A stretch of DNA of 64,000 bases from Elusimicrobiota bacterium (GCA_023213235.1 CP096137.1:1939047-2003046), one strand, 5' to 3'; counted from the stretch's first letter, positions 1 to 10,076 are shown. The notes: a model not told the origin generated them from the sequence alone. Program-made: numbers and translations.

Positions 1-1526
1 GCCGGCAAGGCGCGCGAGGCCAGCGAGATCCGTCTCGAGGCCGAAGCCGCCAAAAGGGAGGCGGACCTCCACAAGCGACAGATCGCCGGGCTCGAGGAGC
101 GCCTGGCCTCCGTGAAGATTCTCTCCGAGACGCTCGACAAGGCCGTCGAGGAGGAGCGCAAGGTCGAGCAGGACGTCGAGAAGCAGGGGAGGCCCTCGCC
201 GCGTTGGGCAAGGAGCTCGAGGAGCTGCGCCGCCAGCTCGCCGAGGCCGAGGCCAAGCGCGCCGAGGCCGCCGAGGCCGCCGCCGCCGCCGCCGCGGCCC
301 TGGCCGCCGCGCCGCCGCCCCCGCCCCCGCTCCCGTCGCCCGTCGCTCTCACGCCGATGGCCCCGCCGCCGTCGGGCCCCGCTTTCGAGCCGCCGTCCGC
401 CGGGCCGTCCGCGGCGCCGTCGCCCTCGCCCTTCGGCGAGCTCGCCCCGCCGCCGCCGCCGTCCGCGGCGCCCGCGCCGGCCCCGGTTCCGCTCGACACC
501 GCGCCGTCGCCCGTGCCGCTGCCCATCATGGACTTCCCGACCGCGGCGATCGACTCGCCGCCCCCGGTTCCGTCGGCCGACCTCTCCGCGATCCCCGCGC
601 CCTCGTCGGGGCCGCTGCCTTTCGAGTCGACGCCCTTCGGCGCGCCCGGCGGCCTCGCCCCGGACGCCGCCGTCGATCCGGCCGCCGCGCTCGGCGGAGT
701 CGATCCCGAACAGTTCGGCGTGGTGGCCCCGCCTCCGGCGCCCGCGAAGGGGAAGAAGGCGCTGCTCCTCGGCGGAGCTTTGGGCGTCGCCGCGCTGTGC
801 GCGGCCGCCGTCATGGGCGGTTTCGTTCCCGGCCTCGGCCGCCCCAAGCCCGCGCCCGTCGTCGACACCGAGCCGCTGCCGCCGCCGGAGCCCGTCGCGG
901 CGCCGCTGCCGCCGCCTCCGGACCCGCGCGAGGTCGCCGTCGACATCGCCAAGGCCTGGGCCCTGCCCGACGGCCGCGCTCTGCAGACGGCCCTCGAGAC
1001 GCTCGCCCCGACCGCCGGCAATCTGTCGCCTTGGATGGCGGAGCCGCTGGCCGGCTCGCGCGTCCAGGTCAACTACTTCGCCCGCGGCACCGCCGCCGGC
1101 GCCCCGACGATCGCCTACGAGTTCGAGGTCGACGTCGAAGCCCGCTCGCTCGTCGGGCGCAACGCGGCCGCGAAGTCCGTGCTGACCGGCAAGGCCGCCG
1201 CGCCGCCCGCCCCGCCGAAGCCCAAGCCCGTCAAGGTCAAGCCCAAGCCCGTCAAAAAGGAAGCCGCCGAGGACACGCTCGACTCGATGCTCGGCGCGGA
1301 GCCCGAGGGCAAGCCCGCCTCCGACGGCGAGCCCTCCGAGCCGGGCCAGACGCTCACCGATTCCGGCGACGCGCCCTCCGAGGACGGCTCGCTCGAGCCG
1401 CCGGCGGAGGAGACGCCCAAGCCCCGAGCCAATCCCGCGAAGCGGGCGGCGAAGGCCAAGGGCAAGGCGCCCGCCGCGAAGAAGCCGGCCGACGAGGCCT
1501 TGCTCGACGACCTGCTGCAGGAGTGA
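1..1526 (+). CDS. Coiled-coil, proline-rich membrane protein (5' end outside window)
   Basis: The reading frame is open from base 1, so the N-terminus lies upstream. The visible protein begins with a charged, Glu/Lys/Ala-rich coiled coil of about 100 residues, followed by a long Pro/Ala linker (bases ~280-740). One hydrophobic segment (ALLLGGALGVAALCAAAVMG, bases ~757-816) follows a KGKK basic cluster. Then come a small globular domain (~930-1190) and a Lys/Pro/Glu-rich tail. The coding frame changes at the G4 run 187-190; one extra G joins coiled coil to linker without a gap. It resembles single-pass envelope organisers, but no family is recognised. The next gene starts 2 bp after its stop, so the two are probably co-transcribed. 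Confidence 0.6.
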   Translation, partial: RQGARGQRDPSRGRSRQKGGGPPQATDRRARGAPGLREDSLRDARQGRRGGAQGRAGRREAGEALAALGKELEELRRQLAEAEAKRAEAAEAAAAAAAALAAAPPPPPPLPSPVALTPMAPPPSGPAFEPPSAGPSAAPSPSPFGELAPPPPPSAAPAPAPVPLDTAPSPVPLPIMDFPTAAIDSPPPVPSADLSAIPAPSSGPLPFESTPFGAPGGLAPDAAVDPAAALGGVDPEQFGVVAPPPAPAKGKKALLLGGALGVAALCAAAVMGGFVPGLGRPKPAPVVDTEPLPPPEPVAAPLPPPPDPREVAVDIAKAWALPDGRALQTALETLAPTAGNLSPWMAEPLAGSRVQVNYFARGTAAGAPTIAYEFEVDVEARSLVGRNAAAKSVLTGKAAAPPAPPKPKPVKVKPKPVKKEAAEDTLDSMLGAEPEGKPASDGEPSEPGQTLTDSGDAPSEDGSLEPPAEETPKPRANPAKRAAKAKGKAPAAKKPADEALLDDLLQE

Positions 1527-1527
1527 C

Positions 1528-2090
1528 ATGGACCTCGTCCCCGGACTCAAGCAGCTCGAAGGCACGCTCTCCCTGACCGCCGACCGCATCGGCGTGGTGA
1601 AGGCGAAGATGGAGGACATCCTTTTCCGCGCGCAGAAGATCGCCAGCGCCGCGAAGAACAACATGAAGGACACCGACTCGATGTTCGGGTGGGACCTCAA
1701 CAATTACCGCCGCGACCTGCGCACGTTCGGGATGGAGCTGGCCGCCCTGCCGACGGCGCTCGGCTCCATGGAAAAACCGCGACGCCCGACGCGAACGCCG
1801 TGAAGTTCGCGACGGGCGTCATGCGCGCCGCCTCCCGCGTCGCCAACGCGATGAAGGCGCTCCACGACATGTCTCTGCTCGCCCACCAGCACGTGCGGGC
1901 CGCCGACCACAAGATCACCGCCTGGTACATCGCGCAGGAGATCGAGGAGATGGGGCAGAAATGCGCGGGCCTGCCCGCGACGGCGAACAAGATCGTCATC
2001 GCCGTTTCGGCGACCCCGGCGGCCGCGCCGGCCGCCGAGCCTCCGCCCGCCGCGCCGCCCGCCGCCCCGCCGCCGCCCGCGGCCGCCTGA
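1528..2090 (+). CDS. Hypothetical helical protein with Ala/Pro tail
   Basis: ATG at 1528 lies 2 bp after the upstream stop. About 188 residues after repair. The protein is mainly amphipathic helix (DRIGVVKAKMEDILFRAQKI, later VANAMKALHDMSLLAHQHVR) and ends in a repetitive Ala/Pro tail (from ~2010). There is no signal peptide and no catalytic motif. The frame breaks at the A5 run 1772-1776; adding one A gives MEKTATPDANAVKFATG and continues to the stop at 2090. No family is recognised. The gene order with the flanking membrane proteins suggests a cytoplasmic partner of an envelope complex, which is inference only. Confidence 0.55.
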
Positions 2091-2097
2091 CGCGCGC

Positions 2098-2583
2098 ATG
2101 GACCTCGACTTCCTGCTCCGCCTCCTCGAGCGCCGCGTCATCGCGGGCATACTCGCGGCCGTCGCGGCGCTGTGGGCGGTCGACCGCTACGGCGCCTACA
2201 CGCGCTCGTTCTTCGAGATGAAGCTCAACCCGCCGGCGTCCGCGGAGTCGCCGTACATCGCCGACATACTCAAAGACGTCGAAAAGCGCGAGCACGCGCG
2301 CGTGCGCGGCCTGCACCGCGCCGTCAGCGCCGAGATCGAGGCCGCCCGCCGCCAGGGCCTGCCCGTCCACGAGCTGCAGAATCTCGCCGACGACGCGCTC
2401 GCGCGCGACTCGGCCGCCTACCGCTCCGTCGCGATCGAGCGCCTGAACACCCTGCGCATGCGCATCCCGCAGAAGAAGACCTTCACGAAGACGGCCAACT
2501 CCGAGGACCTCAACCCCGACCTCAACGACGCGCCCGTCCCGAAGACGAAGTACCGGGCCCGCGTCAGGAAGACGGCGCGATGA
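2098..2583 (+). CDS. Hypothetical single-pass membrane protein
   Basis: 161 residues, intact frame. One N-terminal hydrophobic segment (residues ~14-27, VIAGILAAVAALWAVD) is followed by a soluble helical region with many Arg, Lys and Glu residues and a basic C-terminus. This suggests a type II membrane anchor. The stop overlaps the next start (ATGA at 2580-2583), so translation is probably coupled to the SpoIID-type gene. No known domain is recognised. Confidence 0.6.
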   Translation: MDLDFLLRLLERRVIAGILAAVAALWAVDRYGAYTRSFFEMKLNPPASAESPYIADILKDVEKREHARVRGLHRAVSAEIEAARRQGLPVHELQNLADDALARDSAAYRSVAIERLNTLRMRIPQKKTFTKTANSEDLNPDLNDAPVPKTKYRARVRKTAR

Positions 2584-4742
2584 GGGCCGCGCTCGCCGCG
2601 GTCCTGCTCGCGCTCGCCGCCGGCGCGCGCGCCGCGGACTCCGCGGAGGCCGTCGCGACCGCGCGCTCGGCCTTCCTCGCCGGGCGCTACCAGGACGCCG
2701 AGAGCGCGTGGCGCTATCTCTCCGAGCTCGGAGTGTCCGCGCCCGAACCCGAGGCGAACCTCGCGCTGACTTTGCGCGACCTCGGCCGCCACGAGCCCGC
2801 GACCGCGCAATGGCTGAAGGCCTCTCTGCTCGAGGGCGCCGACGGCTTCGCGTGGAACCAGCGCGCCTGGTCCTATCTCGCGACGGGCCGCCAGCGCGAG
2901 GCGCGCGAGGCCTTCGCGCGCGGCGTCGACCGCTCGTCGTCGAGCGCCTCGCAGGCCGAGGCCAACATCGGGCTCGGACTCTCCTATATCGCCGACGGCA
3001 AGCCGCGGGCCGCCTCCGAGCCGCTGCTGCGCGCCTCCCGCTCCGGCCCGTACGCGATCTCGGTCGCGGCCCAGCTCTCGGCCGAGGCGGCGCGCATGAC
3101 GGGCGACCGCCAGGGCTCGCTGACCTGGCTGCGCCAGGCCGTCGAGACCGATCCCGCGAACTTCGAGGCGCTCGTCGCGCTCGCGCGCGCGCTCGCCGAG
3201 GCGGGGGACAACCGCGCGGCGTGGCGCACCTACAAGAAGGTCCTCTCCTACGACCCGAAGGACGCCGCCGCGCGCGCGGCCTACGAGAAGGCCGGCCGCT
3301 ACATCGTCGGCGACCTCGACGCGGCCGCCGGCGTGCGCCGCGCCTCGCGCCCCGTCCTCAATCCCGCGCCCGAGGACGCGGCCGCGCTGCCCGTCTCCTC
3401 GCGCACGATCCGGGTCGGCCTCTTCGGCGCGCCCGACGGCCGTCCCGCGGTGCTCACGCGCGCCTACGCGATGTCGAACGGCCCCTTCAAGGTGACGTCG
3501 CTCGCGCACGGGATCATGCGCGACAACGGCCGCGCCTACGACCAGTGGGAAATCGTCTTCCGTCCGGAGAACAATCTCGTCGAGGTGCGCGACGCCTCGC
3601 GCAACATCCTCTTCACGTCGAAGACCCCGTTCTCGATCGTCCCCGACGGCGAGCGCGGCTCCGTCCTCGTGAAGTCCGCGACGATCGCCGACCAGGTCGG
3701 GGTCGATCCCGGCGACCGCGAGATCCGCGGCGCGCTCGAGGTCATGCCCAATCCGTGGGGTTTCCGCCTCGTCCAGGTCGCGCCCGTCGAGCGCTACCTG
3801 ATCGGCGTCGTCTCCCTGGGCATGCCGATGGACTCGCCGCCGCAGGCGCTGCGCGCGCTGGCCGTCGTCGCGCGCACGGCCGCGTACTGGGCGATCGAGA
3901 ACCGTCCGGAGGCGCTCGAGCGCTGCGACGTGCTCGACGACGACTCGACGCAGCGCACGATCGGCGTCGGCGGCGAGATGAACTCCGCGGTGGCGGCCGT
4001 CGTCGACACCGAAGGGCTCGCGCTCTCGCTCAAGGGCCGCGTCGCGCGCGTCATGCAGCACGTCGATTCCGGCGGCACGACCGAGGAGGGCTCGGAGACC
4101 GGCGAGCCCGGCCTCGAGCACCTCGTCTCCGTGCAGGATTCCGCGCGCCCGACGATCCCCTGGCGCACGCCGGTCGAGCTCGAGCGCTTCGCGCACGAGT
4201 CCCCGGCCGAGGGGCTCTACAGCGAGTCGGCGACCGTCGACACTCCGGCCTCCTCGCGCTGGACGCGCGTGCTCGACGGAAAGGAACTGCGCCTGCGCGT
4301 CGAACGCCGCAAGGACGTCGGGACGATCCGCCACGTGCGCGTCGCCGGCCGCACCTCGACCGGCCGCGTGCGCGCCGTCGAGGTCGTCGGGGCCGACGGC
4401 TCGGCGTTCTACACGGGCCGCAAGGAGATCGAGGAGCTTCTGAGCCCCGGCTCCCTGCGCTCGAACCTCTTCACGCTCCAGCCGCTCATGGACGGCAAGC
4501 GGGTCGCTCGCCTGGTCGTCTGGGGCGCGGGCACGGGCCACGGCCTCGGCTTCGCGCGCCAGGGCGCGCTCGGCCAGGCCGGCCTCGGCGTGCAGTGGCG
4601 CGAGATCCTGCGCCACTACTTCCCGCGTCTCGAGGTGAAGGACTTCCTGCGCCCCGAGAAGCCGAAGCCCGTCGTCGTTCCCGGAGTCGGGCCCTACAAG
4701 CGCACGCTGGACTTCCACAAACAGCCCAAGAAGAAGAAGTAG
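2580..4742 (+). CDS. Exported TPR protein with SpoIID/LytB domain
   Basis: 720 residues from the ATG that overlaps the upstream stop. A signal peptide (LAAVLLALAAGARA, residues ~4-17) is followed by TPR-like helical repeats (residues ~25-260) and a beta-rich region. A SpoIID/LytB-type domain covers residues ~390-690; its diagnostic stretch is GTGHGLGFARQGALGQA near residue 651. In sporulating Firmicutes SpoIID is a lytic transglycosylase acting on denuded glycan, and related domains enhance amidases. Here the domain is joined to TPRs in a genome with no visible sporulation genes, so a role in cell-wall or septal remodelling is inferred. Many longer in-frame reading options upstream are not supported by coding character. 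Confidence 0.8.
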   Translation: MRAALAAVLLALAAGARAADSAEAVATARSAFLAGRYQDAESAWRYLSELGVSAPEPEANLALTLRDLGRHEPATAQWLKASLLEGADGFAWNQRAWSYLATGRQREAREAFARGVDRSSSSASQAEANIGLGLSYIADGKPRAASEPLLRASRSGPYAISVAAQLSAEAARMTGDRQGSLTWLRQAVETDPANFEALVALARALAEAGDNRAAWRTYKKVLSYDPKDAAARAAYEKAGRYIVGDLDAAAGVRRASRPVLNPAPEDAAALPVSSRTIRVGLFGAPDGRPAVLTRAYAMSNGPFKVTSLAHGIMRDNGRAYDQWEIVFRPENNLVEVRDASRNILFTSKTPFSIVPDGERGSVLVKSATIADQVGVDPGDREIRGALEVMPNPWGFRLVQVAPVERYLIGVVSLGMPMDSPPQALRALAVVARTAAYWAIENRPEALERCDVLDDDSTQRTIGVGGEMNSAVAAVVDTEGLALSLKGRVARVMQHVDSGGTTEEGSETGEPGLEHLVSVQDSARPTIPWRTPVELERFAHESPAEGLYSESATVDTPASSRWTRVLDGKELRLRVERRKDVGTIRHVRVAGRTSTGRVRAVEVVGADGSAFYTGRKEIEELLSPGSLRSNLFTLQPLMDGKRVARLVVWGAGTGHGLGFARQGALGQAGLGVQWREILRHYFPRLEVKDFLRPEKPKPVVVPGVGPYKRTLDFHKQPKKKK

Positions 4743-4750
4743 AATCGGCC

Positions 4751-5875
4751 ATGCGCAAGGTCGTCCACCTCATCACGCGCCTGGACCTCGGCGGCGCCCA
4801 GCAGAACACCCTTCATACGGTTCTCAACCTCGATCGGTCCGTCTACGAGCCGGTTCTCGTCTGCGGGCGGGGGGATTTGGATTCCGAGGCTCCCGAGGGG
4901 ACGATCTTCGTCGAGTCGCTTCGACGCGAGGTCGATCCGTTCTACGATCTCCTGGCTCTCCTGGAGCTGACCAAGCTGCTGCTGGCCGAGAAGCCGGACA
5001 TACTCCACACGCACAGCTCCAAGGCCGGGATATTGGGACGGCTGGGCGGTCGCATGGCCGGTGTGAATGTGATCGTTCACACCTACCACGGCTTCGGCTT
5101 CCACGACCGCCAGCATCCCGTCGTGAAGAGCCTCTACGTCGCTCTTGAGCGCCTGTGCGCTCGCGTCAGCGACGCGCTCGTCTTCGTCTCCCGCGCCAAC
5201 ATCGCCTACGCGGCGGCCCACGGCCTCGTCAAGCCCGAGGCCGCGATCCTCATCCGCTCCGGCGTGCGCCTCGACGCCCTGCCGGCGAAGATCGACGCCG
5301 CCAAGCTCAAGACCTCCGCGGGCATCGGCATGCACAAGCGGCTCGTCGTCTCGATCGGCAACCTCAAGCCGCAGAAGAACGCCGCCGACTTCGTGACGGC
5401 CGCGGCCGCCGTCCTCGCGAAGGCCCCCGAGGCCCGCTTCGTGTTCATCGGCGACGGCCCCCAGCGCAAGGCGCTCGAGGCCAAGGCCTTCGCGCTCGGC
5501 CTCAATGACCGCCTGTTCTTTCTCGGCTGGCGCCGGGACGCCGCCGCCTGGCTCGCCGCGGCCGACGTGTTCGCGATGACCTCCCTGTGGGAGGGCCTGC
5601 CCAGGGCTCTCGTCGAGGCGATGAAGTCCGGCGTGCCGCCCGTCTGCTACGCGACCGACGGCGTGGCCGATCTCGTCGCCGACGGCAGGACGGGCCTCTC
5701 CGTCGCCCCCGGCGACGCCGCCGCTCTCGCCGCGGGCATCGTCCGCCTTCTCGGCGACGAGCCGCTGCGCGCGCGCCTCGGCGCGGCCGCCGCCGCCGCG
5801 ATCGGCCCCGAGTTCGACATCGACGGGATGGTCCGCTCGCAGGAGGCGCTGTACGACCGGCTCCTCGCCCGTTGA
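4751..5875 (+). CDS. GT4-family glycosyltransferase
   Basis: 374 residues, intact. The N-terminal GT-B half starts with VVHLITRLDLGGAQQNTLH, the usual acceptor-side loop with GGAQ. The C-terminal half has the nucleotide-sugar site (GNLKPQKN, then FVFIGDGPQRKALE) and the E-x7-E region SLWEGLPRALVEAMKSG. It is likely to transfer a hexose from a nucleotide sugar to a lipid or polysaccharide acceptor at the inner face of the membrane; donor and acceptor cannot be read from the sequence. It lies 8 bp after the SpoIID gene, and its stop overlaps the TTG of the patatin gene (TTGA). Confidence 0.88.
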   Translation: MRKVVHLITRLDLGGAQQNTLHTVLNLDRSVYEPVLVCGRGDLDSEAPEGTIFVESLRREVDPFYDLLALLELTKLLLAEKPDILHTHSSKAGILGRLGGRMAGVNVIVHTYHGFGFHDRQHPVVKSLYVALERLCARVSDALVFVSRANIAYAAAHGLVKPEAAILIRSGVRLDALPAKIDAAKLKTSAGIGMHKRLVVSIGNLKPQKNAADFVTAAAAVLAKAPEARFVFIGDGPQRKALEAKAFALGLNDRLFFLGWRRDAAAWLAAADVFAMTSLWEGLPRALVEAMKSGVPPVCYATDGVADLVADGRTGLSVAPGDAAALAAGIVRLLGDEPLRARLGAAAAAAIGPEFDIDGMVRSQEALYDRLLAR

Positions 5876-6695
5876 CCGGCCGCTCGGCCTCTTCCTTCAG
5901 GGCGGCGGCGCGCTCGGCGCCTGGCAGGCGGGCGCGCTCGAGGTTCTGACCGCCCGCGGCGCGCGCTTCGACCGCGTCATGGGCTTCAGCATCGGCGCGC
6001 TGAACGGCAGCGCGCTCGCCTTCGGCCGCCTCGACGACGCGCTCGCGCGCTGGCGCCGGCTCGACTGGACCGCGATCCGGCCGCGACCCCGGCTGTTTCC
6101 GTTCTCCCTGTGCTCGACCGAGCCCCTGCGCGCCTTCCTCGACCACGCCGCCGACGAGGAGGAGGCCAAGGCCCGCCTCGCCGCCGAGCTGACCATCGTG
6201 ACCGCCTGCCCGGCCGACGGCGCCCCCGTCAACGCGACCTACGCGCCCGGCGGAAGCGCCTGGGACGGCCCTCTCGTCGAGCATGCGGCCGCGTCCTGCG
6301 CGATCCCGGCCGTCTTCCCGCCCGTCGACCTCGTTTATCGCGGCCGAGCTCTAAGACTCGTCGACGGCGGCGTGCCGATGCGCCGCCCGCTCGACTTCTC
6401 GCCGCTGGCCGCCTCCGCCGACGTGCTCGTCCTCGAGATGGTCCGCGCCGACGAGGTCGGCCTTCGGTTCTGGACGCCGTGGCGCTCGGTCGAGCAGGCC
6501 TGCCGCGTCGCCGCCCGCCGCCTCGTCGACGACGGCATCCGCCCTCTGCCGCGCGTCCTGCGCCTGGCCCCCTCGAAACGGCTCGAGCCTCTCATGCTCG
6601 ATTTCCGGTCCGCCGGCATTTCCAGGATGCTCGCCCAGGGCGCGGCCGACGCCGAGGCCTTCCTCGCCGCCCCCGAGTCGTATCGCGTCCGTTAA
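5872..6695 (+). CDS. Patatin-like phospholipase
   Basis: About 274 residues. Oxyanion-hole glycines appear as LQGGGALGAWQAGALEVL at the start, the nucleophile elbow as GFSIG (Ser ~40) and the catalytic Asp in the DGG motif (~165). This Ser-Asp dyad defines bacterial patatin/RssA-like hydrolases of membrane lipids. No good start codon exists in the main frame. TTG at 5872, overlapping the GT4 stop as TTGA, fits if one C is missing at 5880-5881, giving a Met-Thr-Gly-Pro-Leu-Gly start. Without that base the frame is open from 5871 with GTT. No signal peptide is seen, so a cytoplasmic or inner-membrane site is likely. Confidence 0.8.
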
Positions 6696-6715
6696 AATTG
6701 CTTTAATCGGCGGGC

Positions 6716-8217
6716 GTGGACATCTCCCGCCGCTCGTTCATCAAGTGGGTCATCGCCGGCGCCGCGTCGGCCTCCCCGTTCGGCTGCGCTCCTTCTAATA
6801 AAGGAGGGAATAAGCTCCCCGAGGCCGCCCTCGGCTCCGAGTCCAACAAGGTCTGCCACGACGTCCGCGACGGCCTCATGCGCTCCGGCTTCCCGCCGCC
6901 GTCCCGGAACGTGGATGTCGTCGTCGTCGGCGGCGGCCCCTCCGGCCTCGCCGCCGCCGAGCGCTGCTTCGGCTCCGACTTCCTGCTCCTGGAGAAGGAG
7001 CCCCACATGGGCGGCAACGCCTGGTCGGAAACCTGGGAAGGGCTCGACTACTGCACGGGCTCGGCCTGGATGTCCTTCGACATCCCCGAGGTCCGCGCCC
7101 TCTTCAAGCGCTGGAAGCTCGACCTGCCGATGATCAAGGGCAACGACAGCGCCCACTGGGACGGCAAGTGGATCAAGGACTTCTGGCACAAGGACCCGGA
7201 CTGGCCCGCCTATGGCCAGCTTCCGTACCCGAAGTCCGTCCAGGACGACTTCCGCCGCTTCCTGAGGGAGACGGCCAAGCTGGACCGCGTCAAGGACGCC
7301 GAGAAGCTCGACGCCATGACCTTCGCGGATCTGTTCAGCGGCTACGACGGCCGCGTCAAGCAGTACTGGGACTACTTCGGCCCGTCCAACTGGGGCGCGC
7401 AGACCCAGGACACCTCCGCCCTCGTCGGCCTGACCGCCGTCCACGAGTGGACGCCCTCCGAGCGCCACACCTTCGAGGGCGGCCTCGGCATGGTCACGCG
7501 CAAGGTGTTCGCGTCGTTTCCCGAGGACCAGAAAAAGCGCTTCGTCCTCGGCGCCGCCGTGTTCGCCGTGCGCCGCGCCGGCAAGCGCGTCAACGTCTCA
7601 TTCATGAAGGACGGGAAAGCCGAGACGGTTTCCGCCAAGAGCGTCGTGATGTGCGTGCCGAAGTTCATCGTGAAGCACCTGCTCGACGACTTGCCCGAGG
7701 CGCAATCCGCCGCGATGGCCAAGATGCGCTACGCCCCCTACCTGGTCTACAACTTCTGCTTCGACAAGGTCGTCTGGAACCTCAACTACGACAACTGGGC
7801 GATCGGCGCGCGCCATTTCACCGATTTCATTCCGGCCGACTACGCGACGCACGCCGACGGGGGGACTTGAGCCGCAAGCAGGTCATTACGGTCTACGCGC
7901 CGAAGACCGAGTCCGCCCGCGCCGACCTCCTCGACGACGAGGACGTCCTCGCCGAAGCCCACGCCGCGGGCAACGAGCTGTGCGGCTCCTTCTTCCCGTC
8001 CTGGGCCGACCACCTCAAGGAAGTGCGCGTCTACCGTCGCGGCCACCCGATGCCGATGTCGGCCCCCGGCTCGTGGTCCAAGCTCCAGCGCGCCACGCCC
8101 CTCGACCACGCGCCCGTCTACTTCTCTCATTCCGACAATTCCGGAACCGTCTCGGATCTTTACGAGGCGGCCCTCGGCTCCATCAAGGCGGCCGAGAAAG
8201 CTCTGACACACGTCTAG
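6716..8217 (+). CDS. Tat-exported FAD-dependent oxidoreductase (amine-oxidase-like)
   Basis: About 500 residues after repair. GTG start at 6716. The N-terminus carries a twin-arginine motif (SRRSFIKW) and a possible lipobox Cys (SPFGC), suggesting export of the folded flavoprotein and perhaps lipid anchoring. The dinucleotide-binding motif [16 protein letters not shown] lies near residue 65. The body resembles FAD-dependent protoporphyrinogen/amine oxidase-type enzymes, but the substrate is not recognisable. The frame breaks at the G6 run 7859-7864; a seventh G gives [16 protein letters not shown] and carries the C-terminal 118 residues. A -10-like TTTAAT ends 8 nt before the start. Confidence 0.75.
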
Positions 8218-8228
8218 GAGGCATCACC

Positions 8229-9581
8229 ATGGCGAAGTACACGGTCCCGGCGAACGGCGCGAAGATCGGCTACAAGGACGGCAAGATCCAGGTTCCCGAC
8301 AACCCCATCGTCCCCTATTTCCCCGGCGACGGCACCGGCCCCGACATCTGGAAGGCCACGAAGATCGTCCTCGACGGCGCCGTCGAGCTCGCCTACAAGG
8401 GCAAGAAGAAGATCGCCTGGATGGAAGTCTACGCCGGCCTCTCCGCGCTCAAGGCCTACGACAAGGACACGGTGCTTCCGCAGGAGACGCTCGACGCGTT
8501 CAAGGAGTACCGCGTCGGCCTCAAAGGCCCGCTGACCACGCCCGCCGGCTCCTTCAAGTTCGTCTGCCTCGACTGCGCCGCCGAGCTCATGGACCGCCCG
8601 GCGAACTGCCCGAAGTGCAAGTCCGAGTGGATCACGCCGCGCTTCCGCTCCGTCAACGTCGGCCTGCGCCAGAAGCTCGACCTCTACGCCTGCGTGCGCC
8701 CCGTCCGCTGGTTCACCGGTGTGCCGTGCCCCGTGAAGTCGCCCGAGAAGTTCAACATCGTGATCTTCCGCGAGAACACCGAGGACATCTACGCCGGCAT
8801 CGAGTTCGAGTGGGGAACCGCCGAGCAGAAGCAGGTCTACGAGTTCATCACGAAGACCATGAAGAAGAACATCCCGTTCCCCGACTCCGGCATCGGCATC
8901 AAGCCGATCTCGAAGACCGGCTCGCAGCGCCTCGCGCGCATGGCGATCAAGTACGCGATCGACCACAAGAAGCCGTCCGTCACCCTCGTCCACAAGGGCA
9001 ACATCCAGAAGTTCACCGAGGGCGCCTTCCGCGACTGGGGCTACGAAGTGGCCGTCACCGAGTTCCGCGAGCACGTCGTCACCGAGGCCGAGCTGTGGGA
9101 CAAGCTCGACGGGAAGATGCCCGCCGGCAAGGTCCTCATCAAGGACCGCATCGCCGACCAGACCTTCCAGCAGTTCCTGCTGCGCCCCGACGAGTACAGC
9201 GTCATCGCCACGACGAACCTGAACGGCGACTACCTCTCCGACGCGGCGGTCGCGCAGGTCGGCGGCCTCGGCATCGGGCCCGGCGCCAACATCGGCGACG
9301 GCTGCGCGATCTTCGAGGCCACGCACGGCACGGCCCCGAAGTACACGAACAAGGACATGGTCAACCCGGGCTCCCTGATCCTCTCGGGCGTCATGATGCT
9401 CGAGCACATGGGCTGGCAGGAAGCGGCCGACCTCATCGTGAAGGGCCTCGAGAAGACGATCGCGGCGAAGACCGTCACCTACGACTTCGAGCGGCAGATG
9501 CCGGGCGCGACGAAGATCAAGTGCTCGGAGTTCGGCGCGGCGATCGTCAAGAACATGGGCGGCGCGGCGGTGGCCGCCTGA
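8229..9581 (+). CDS. icd: Isocitrate dehydrogenase (NADP type) with cysteine-rich insertion
   Basis: 450 residues, ATG behind a strong AGGAGG. Converts isocitrate to 2-oxoglutarate in the TCA cycle. Family landmarks are [19 protein letters not shown], the substrate loop [21 protein letters not shown] (Ser141 equals the E. coli phosphorylatable Ser113), [11 protein letters not shown] and the metal/cofactor region [21 protein letters not shown] segment near residue 325. Between LTTPAG and RSVNVGLRQ, where the E. coli enzyme has only a few residues, about 30 are inserted with Cys113, Cys116, Cys127 and Cys130 in a C-x2-C...C-x2-C arrangement. That looks like a small zinc ribbon beside the active site. 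The gene is intact and followed by a strong terminator, so it is likely monocistronic. Confidence 0.93.
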   Translation: MAKYTVPANGAKIGYKDGKIQVPDNPIVPYFPGDGTGPDIWKATKIVLDGAVELAYKGKKKIAWMEVYAGLSALKAYDKDTVLPQETLDAFKEYRVGLKGPLTTPAGSFKFVCLDCAAELMDRPANCPKCKSEWITPRFRSVNVGLRQKLDLYACVRPVRWFTGVPCPVKSPEKFNIVIFRENTEDIYAGIEFEWGTAEQKQVYEFITKTMKKNIPFPDSGIGIKPISKTGSQRLARMAIKYAIDHKKPSVTLVHKGNIQKFTEGAFRDWGYEVAVTEFREHVVTEAELWDKLDGKMPAGKVLIKDRIADQTFQQFLLRPDEYSVIATTNLNGDYLSDAAVAQVGGLGIGPGANIGDGCAIFEATHGTAPKYTNKDMVNPGSLILSGVMMLEHMGWQEAADLIVKGLEKTIAAKTVTYDFERQMPGATKIKCSEFGAAIVKNMGGAAVAA

Positions 9582-9602
9582 GCTGAGTCTCAACGACAGA
9601 GA

Positions 9603-9631
9603 GCCGGCGCCCGCGAGGGCGCCGGCTTTTT
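9603..9631 (+). terminator. Rho-independent terminator after icd
   Basis: A perfect 10-bp GC stem (9603-9612 with 9617-9626) is closed by a GCGA tetraloop and followed by five T (9627-9631). It starts about 20 bp after the icd stop and should end that transcript. Confidence 0.92.
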
Positions 9632-9681
9632 GGCACACCGCCGCTCTGGGCTTATCCGCGCCGGAGGGACATACTGAGGGC

Positions 9682-10050
9682 ATGAGAGCCCTCGTCCTCG
9701 CGCTGTTCGCGCTCATCGCCTCGCCGGCCGCGACCGCGGACCGCGCGCCGCTCGACGCCTTCAAGAGCGCCCTGGACTCCGCGATCGCGGCCGAGCCGCT
9801 CGAGCCCGAGGCCTACCTCGTCCGCAGCCGGTACTACATCCGCGTCAAGAACTGGCCCCTCGCCGCCGAGGACTGGCTCGAGGGCCGCCGCCTATGGATC
9901 TCCAAGTACCACGGCGCGCTCGGCATGCGCGCTCCCGACCGCGCCGTCGACATCATCGCCCGCGTGATGGGGGCCGCGGACGAAGTCGGGCTCGACCCCG
10001 ACTACGCGGCGACCAAAGCCCTCGACACCCTCATCCTGGTCGGCGAGTGA
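9682..10050 (+). CDS. Small exported hypothetical protein
   Basis: 122 residues. The N-terminus is a clear signal peptide (LVLALFALIASPAATA, cleaved near residue 19). The mature part is helical with several Trp and Tyr residues (AAEDWLEGRRLWISKYHG) and resembles a single TPR-like helical pair. No family is recognised. A CATACT hexamer ends 6 nt before the ATG and no ribosome binding site is obvious, so the message may be leaderless. Confidence 0.55.
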   Translation: MRALVLALFALIASPAATADRAPLDAFKSALDSAIAAEPLEPEAYLVRSRYYIRVKNWPLAAEDWLEGRRLWISKYHGALGMRAPDRAVDIIARVMGAADEVGLDPDYAATKALDTLILVGE

Positions 10051-10070
10051 ATATCCGCGGTTAAAAACGC

Positions 10071-10076
10071 TAGAAT
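10071..10076 (+). promoter_or_regulatory. -10-like box for the GT2 gene (leaderless type)
   Basis: TAGAAT ends 9 nt before the ATG at 10086, and no Shine-Dalgarno sequence lies between. No convincing -35 element is visible. Confidence 0.45.
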
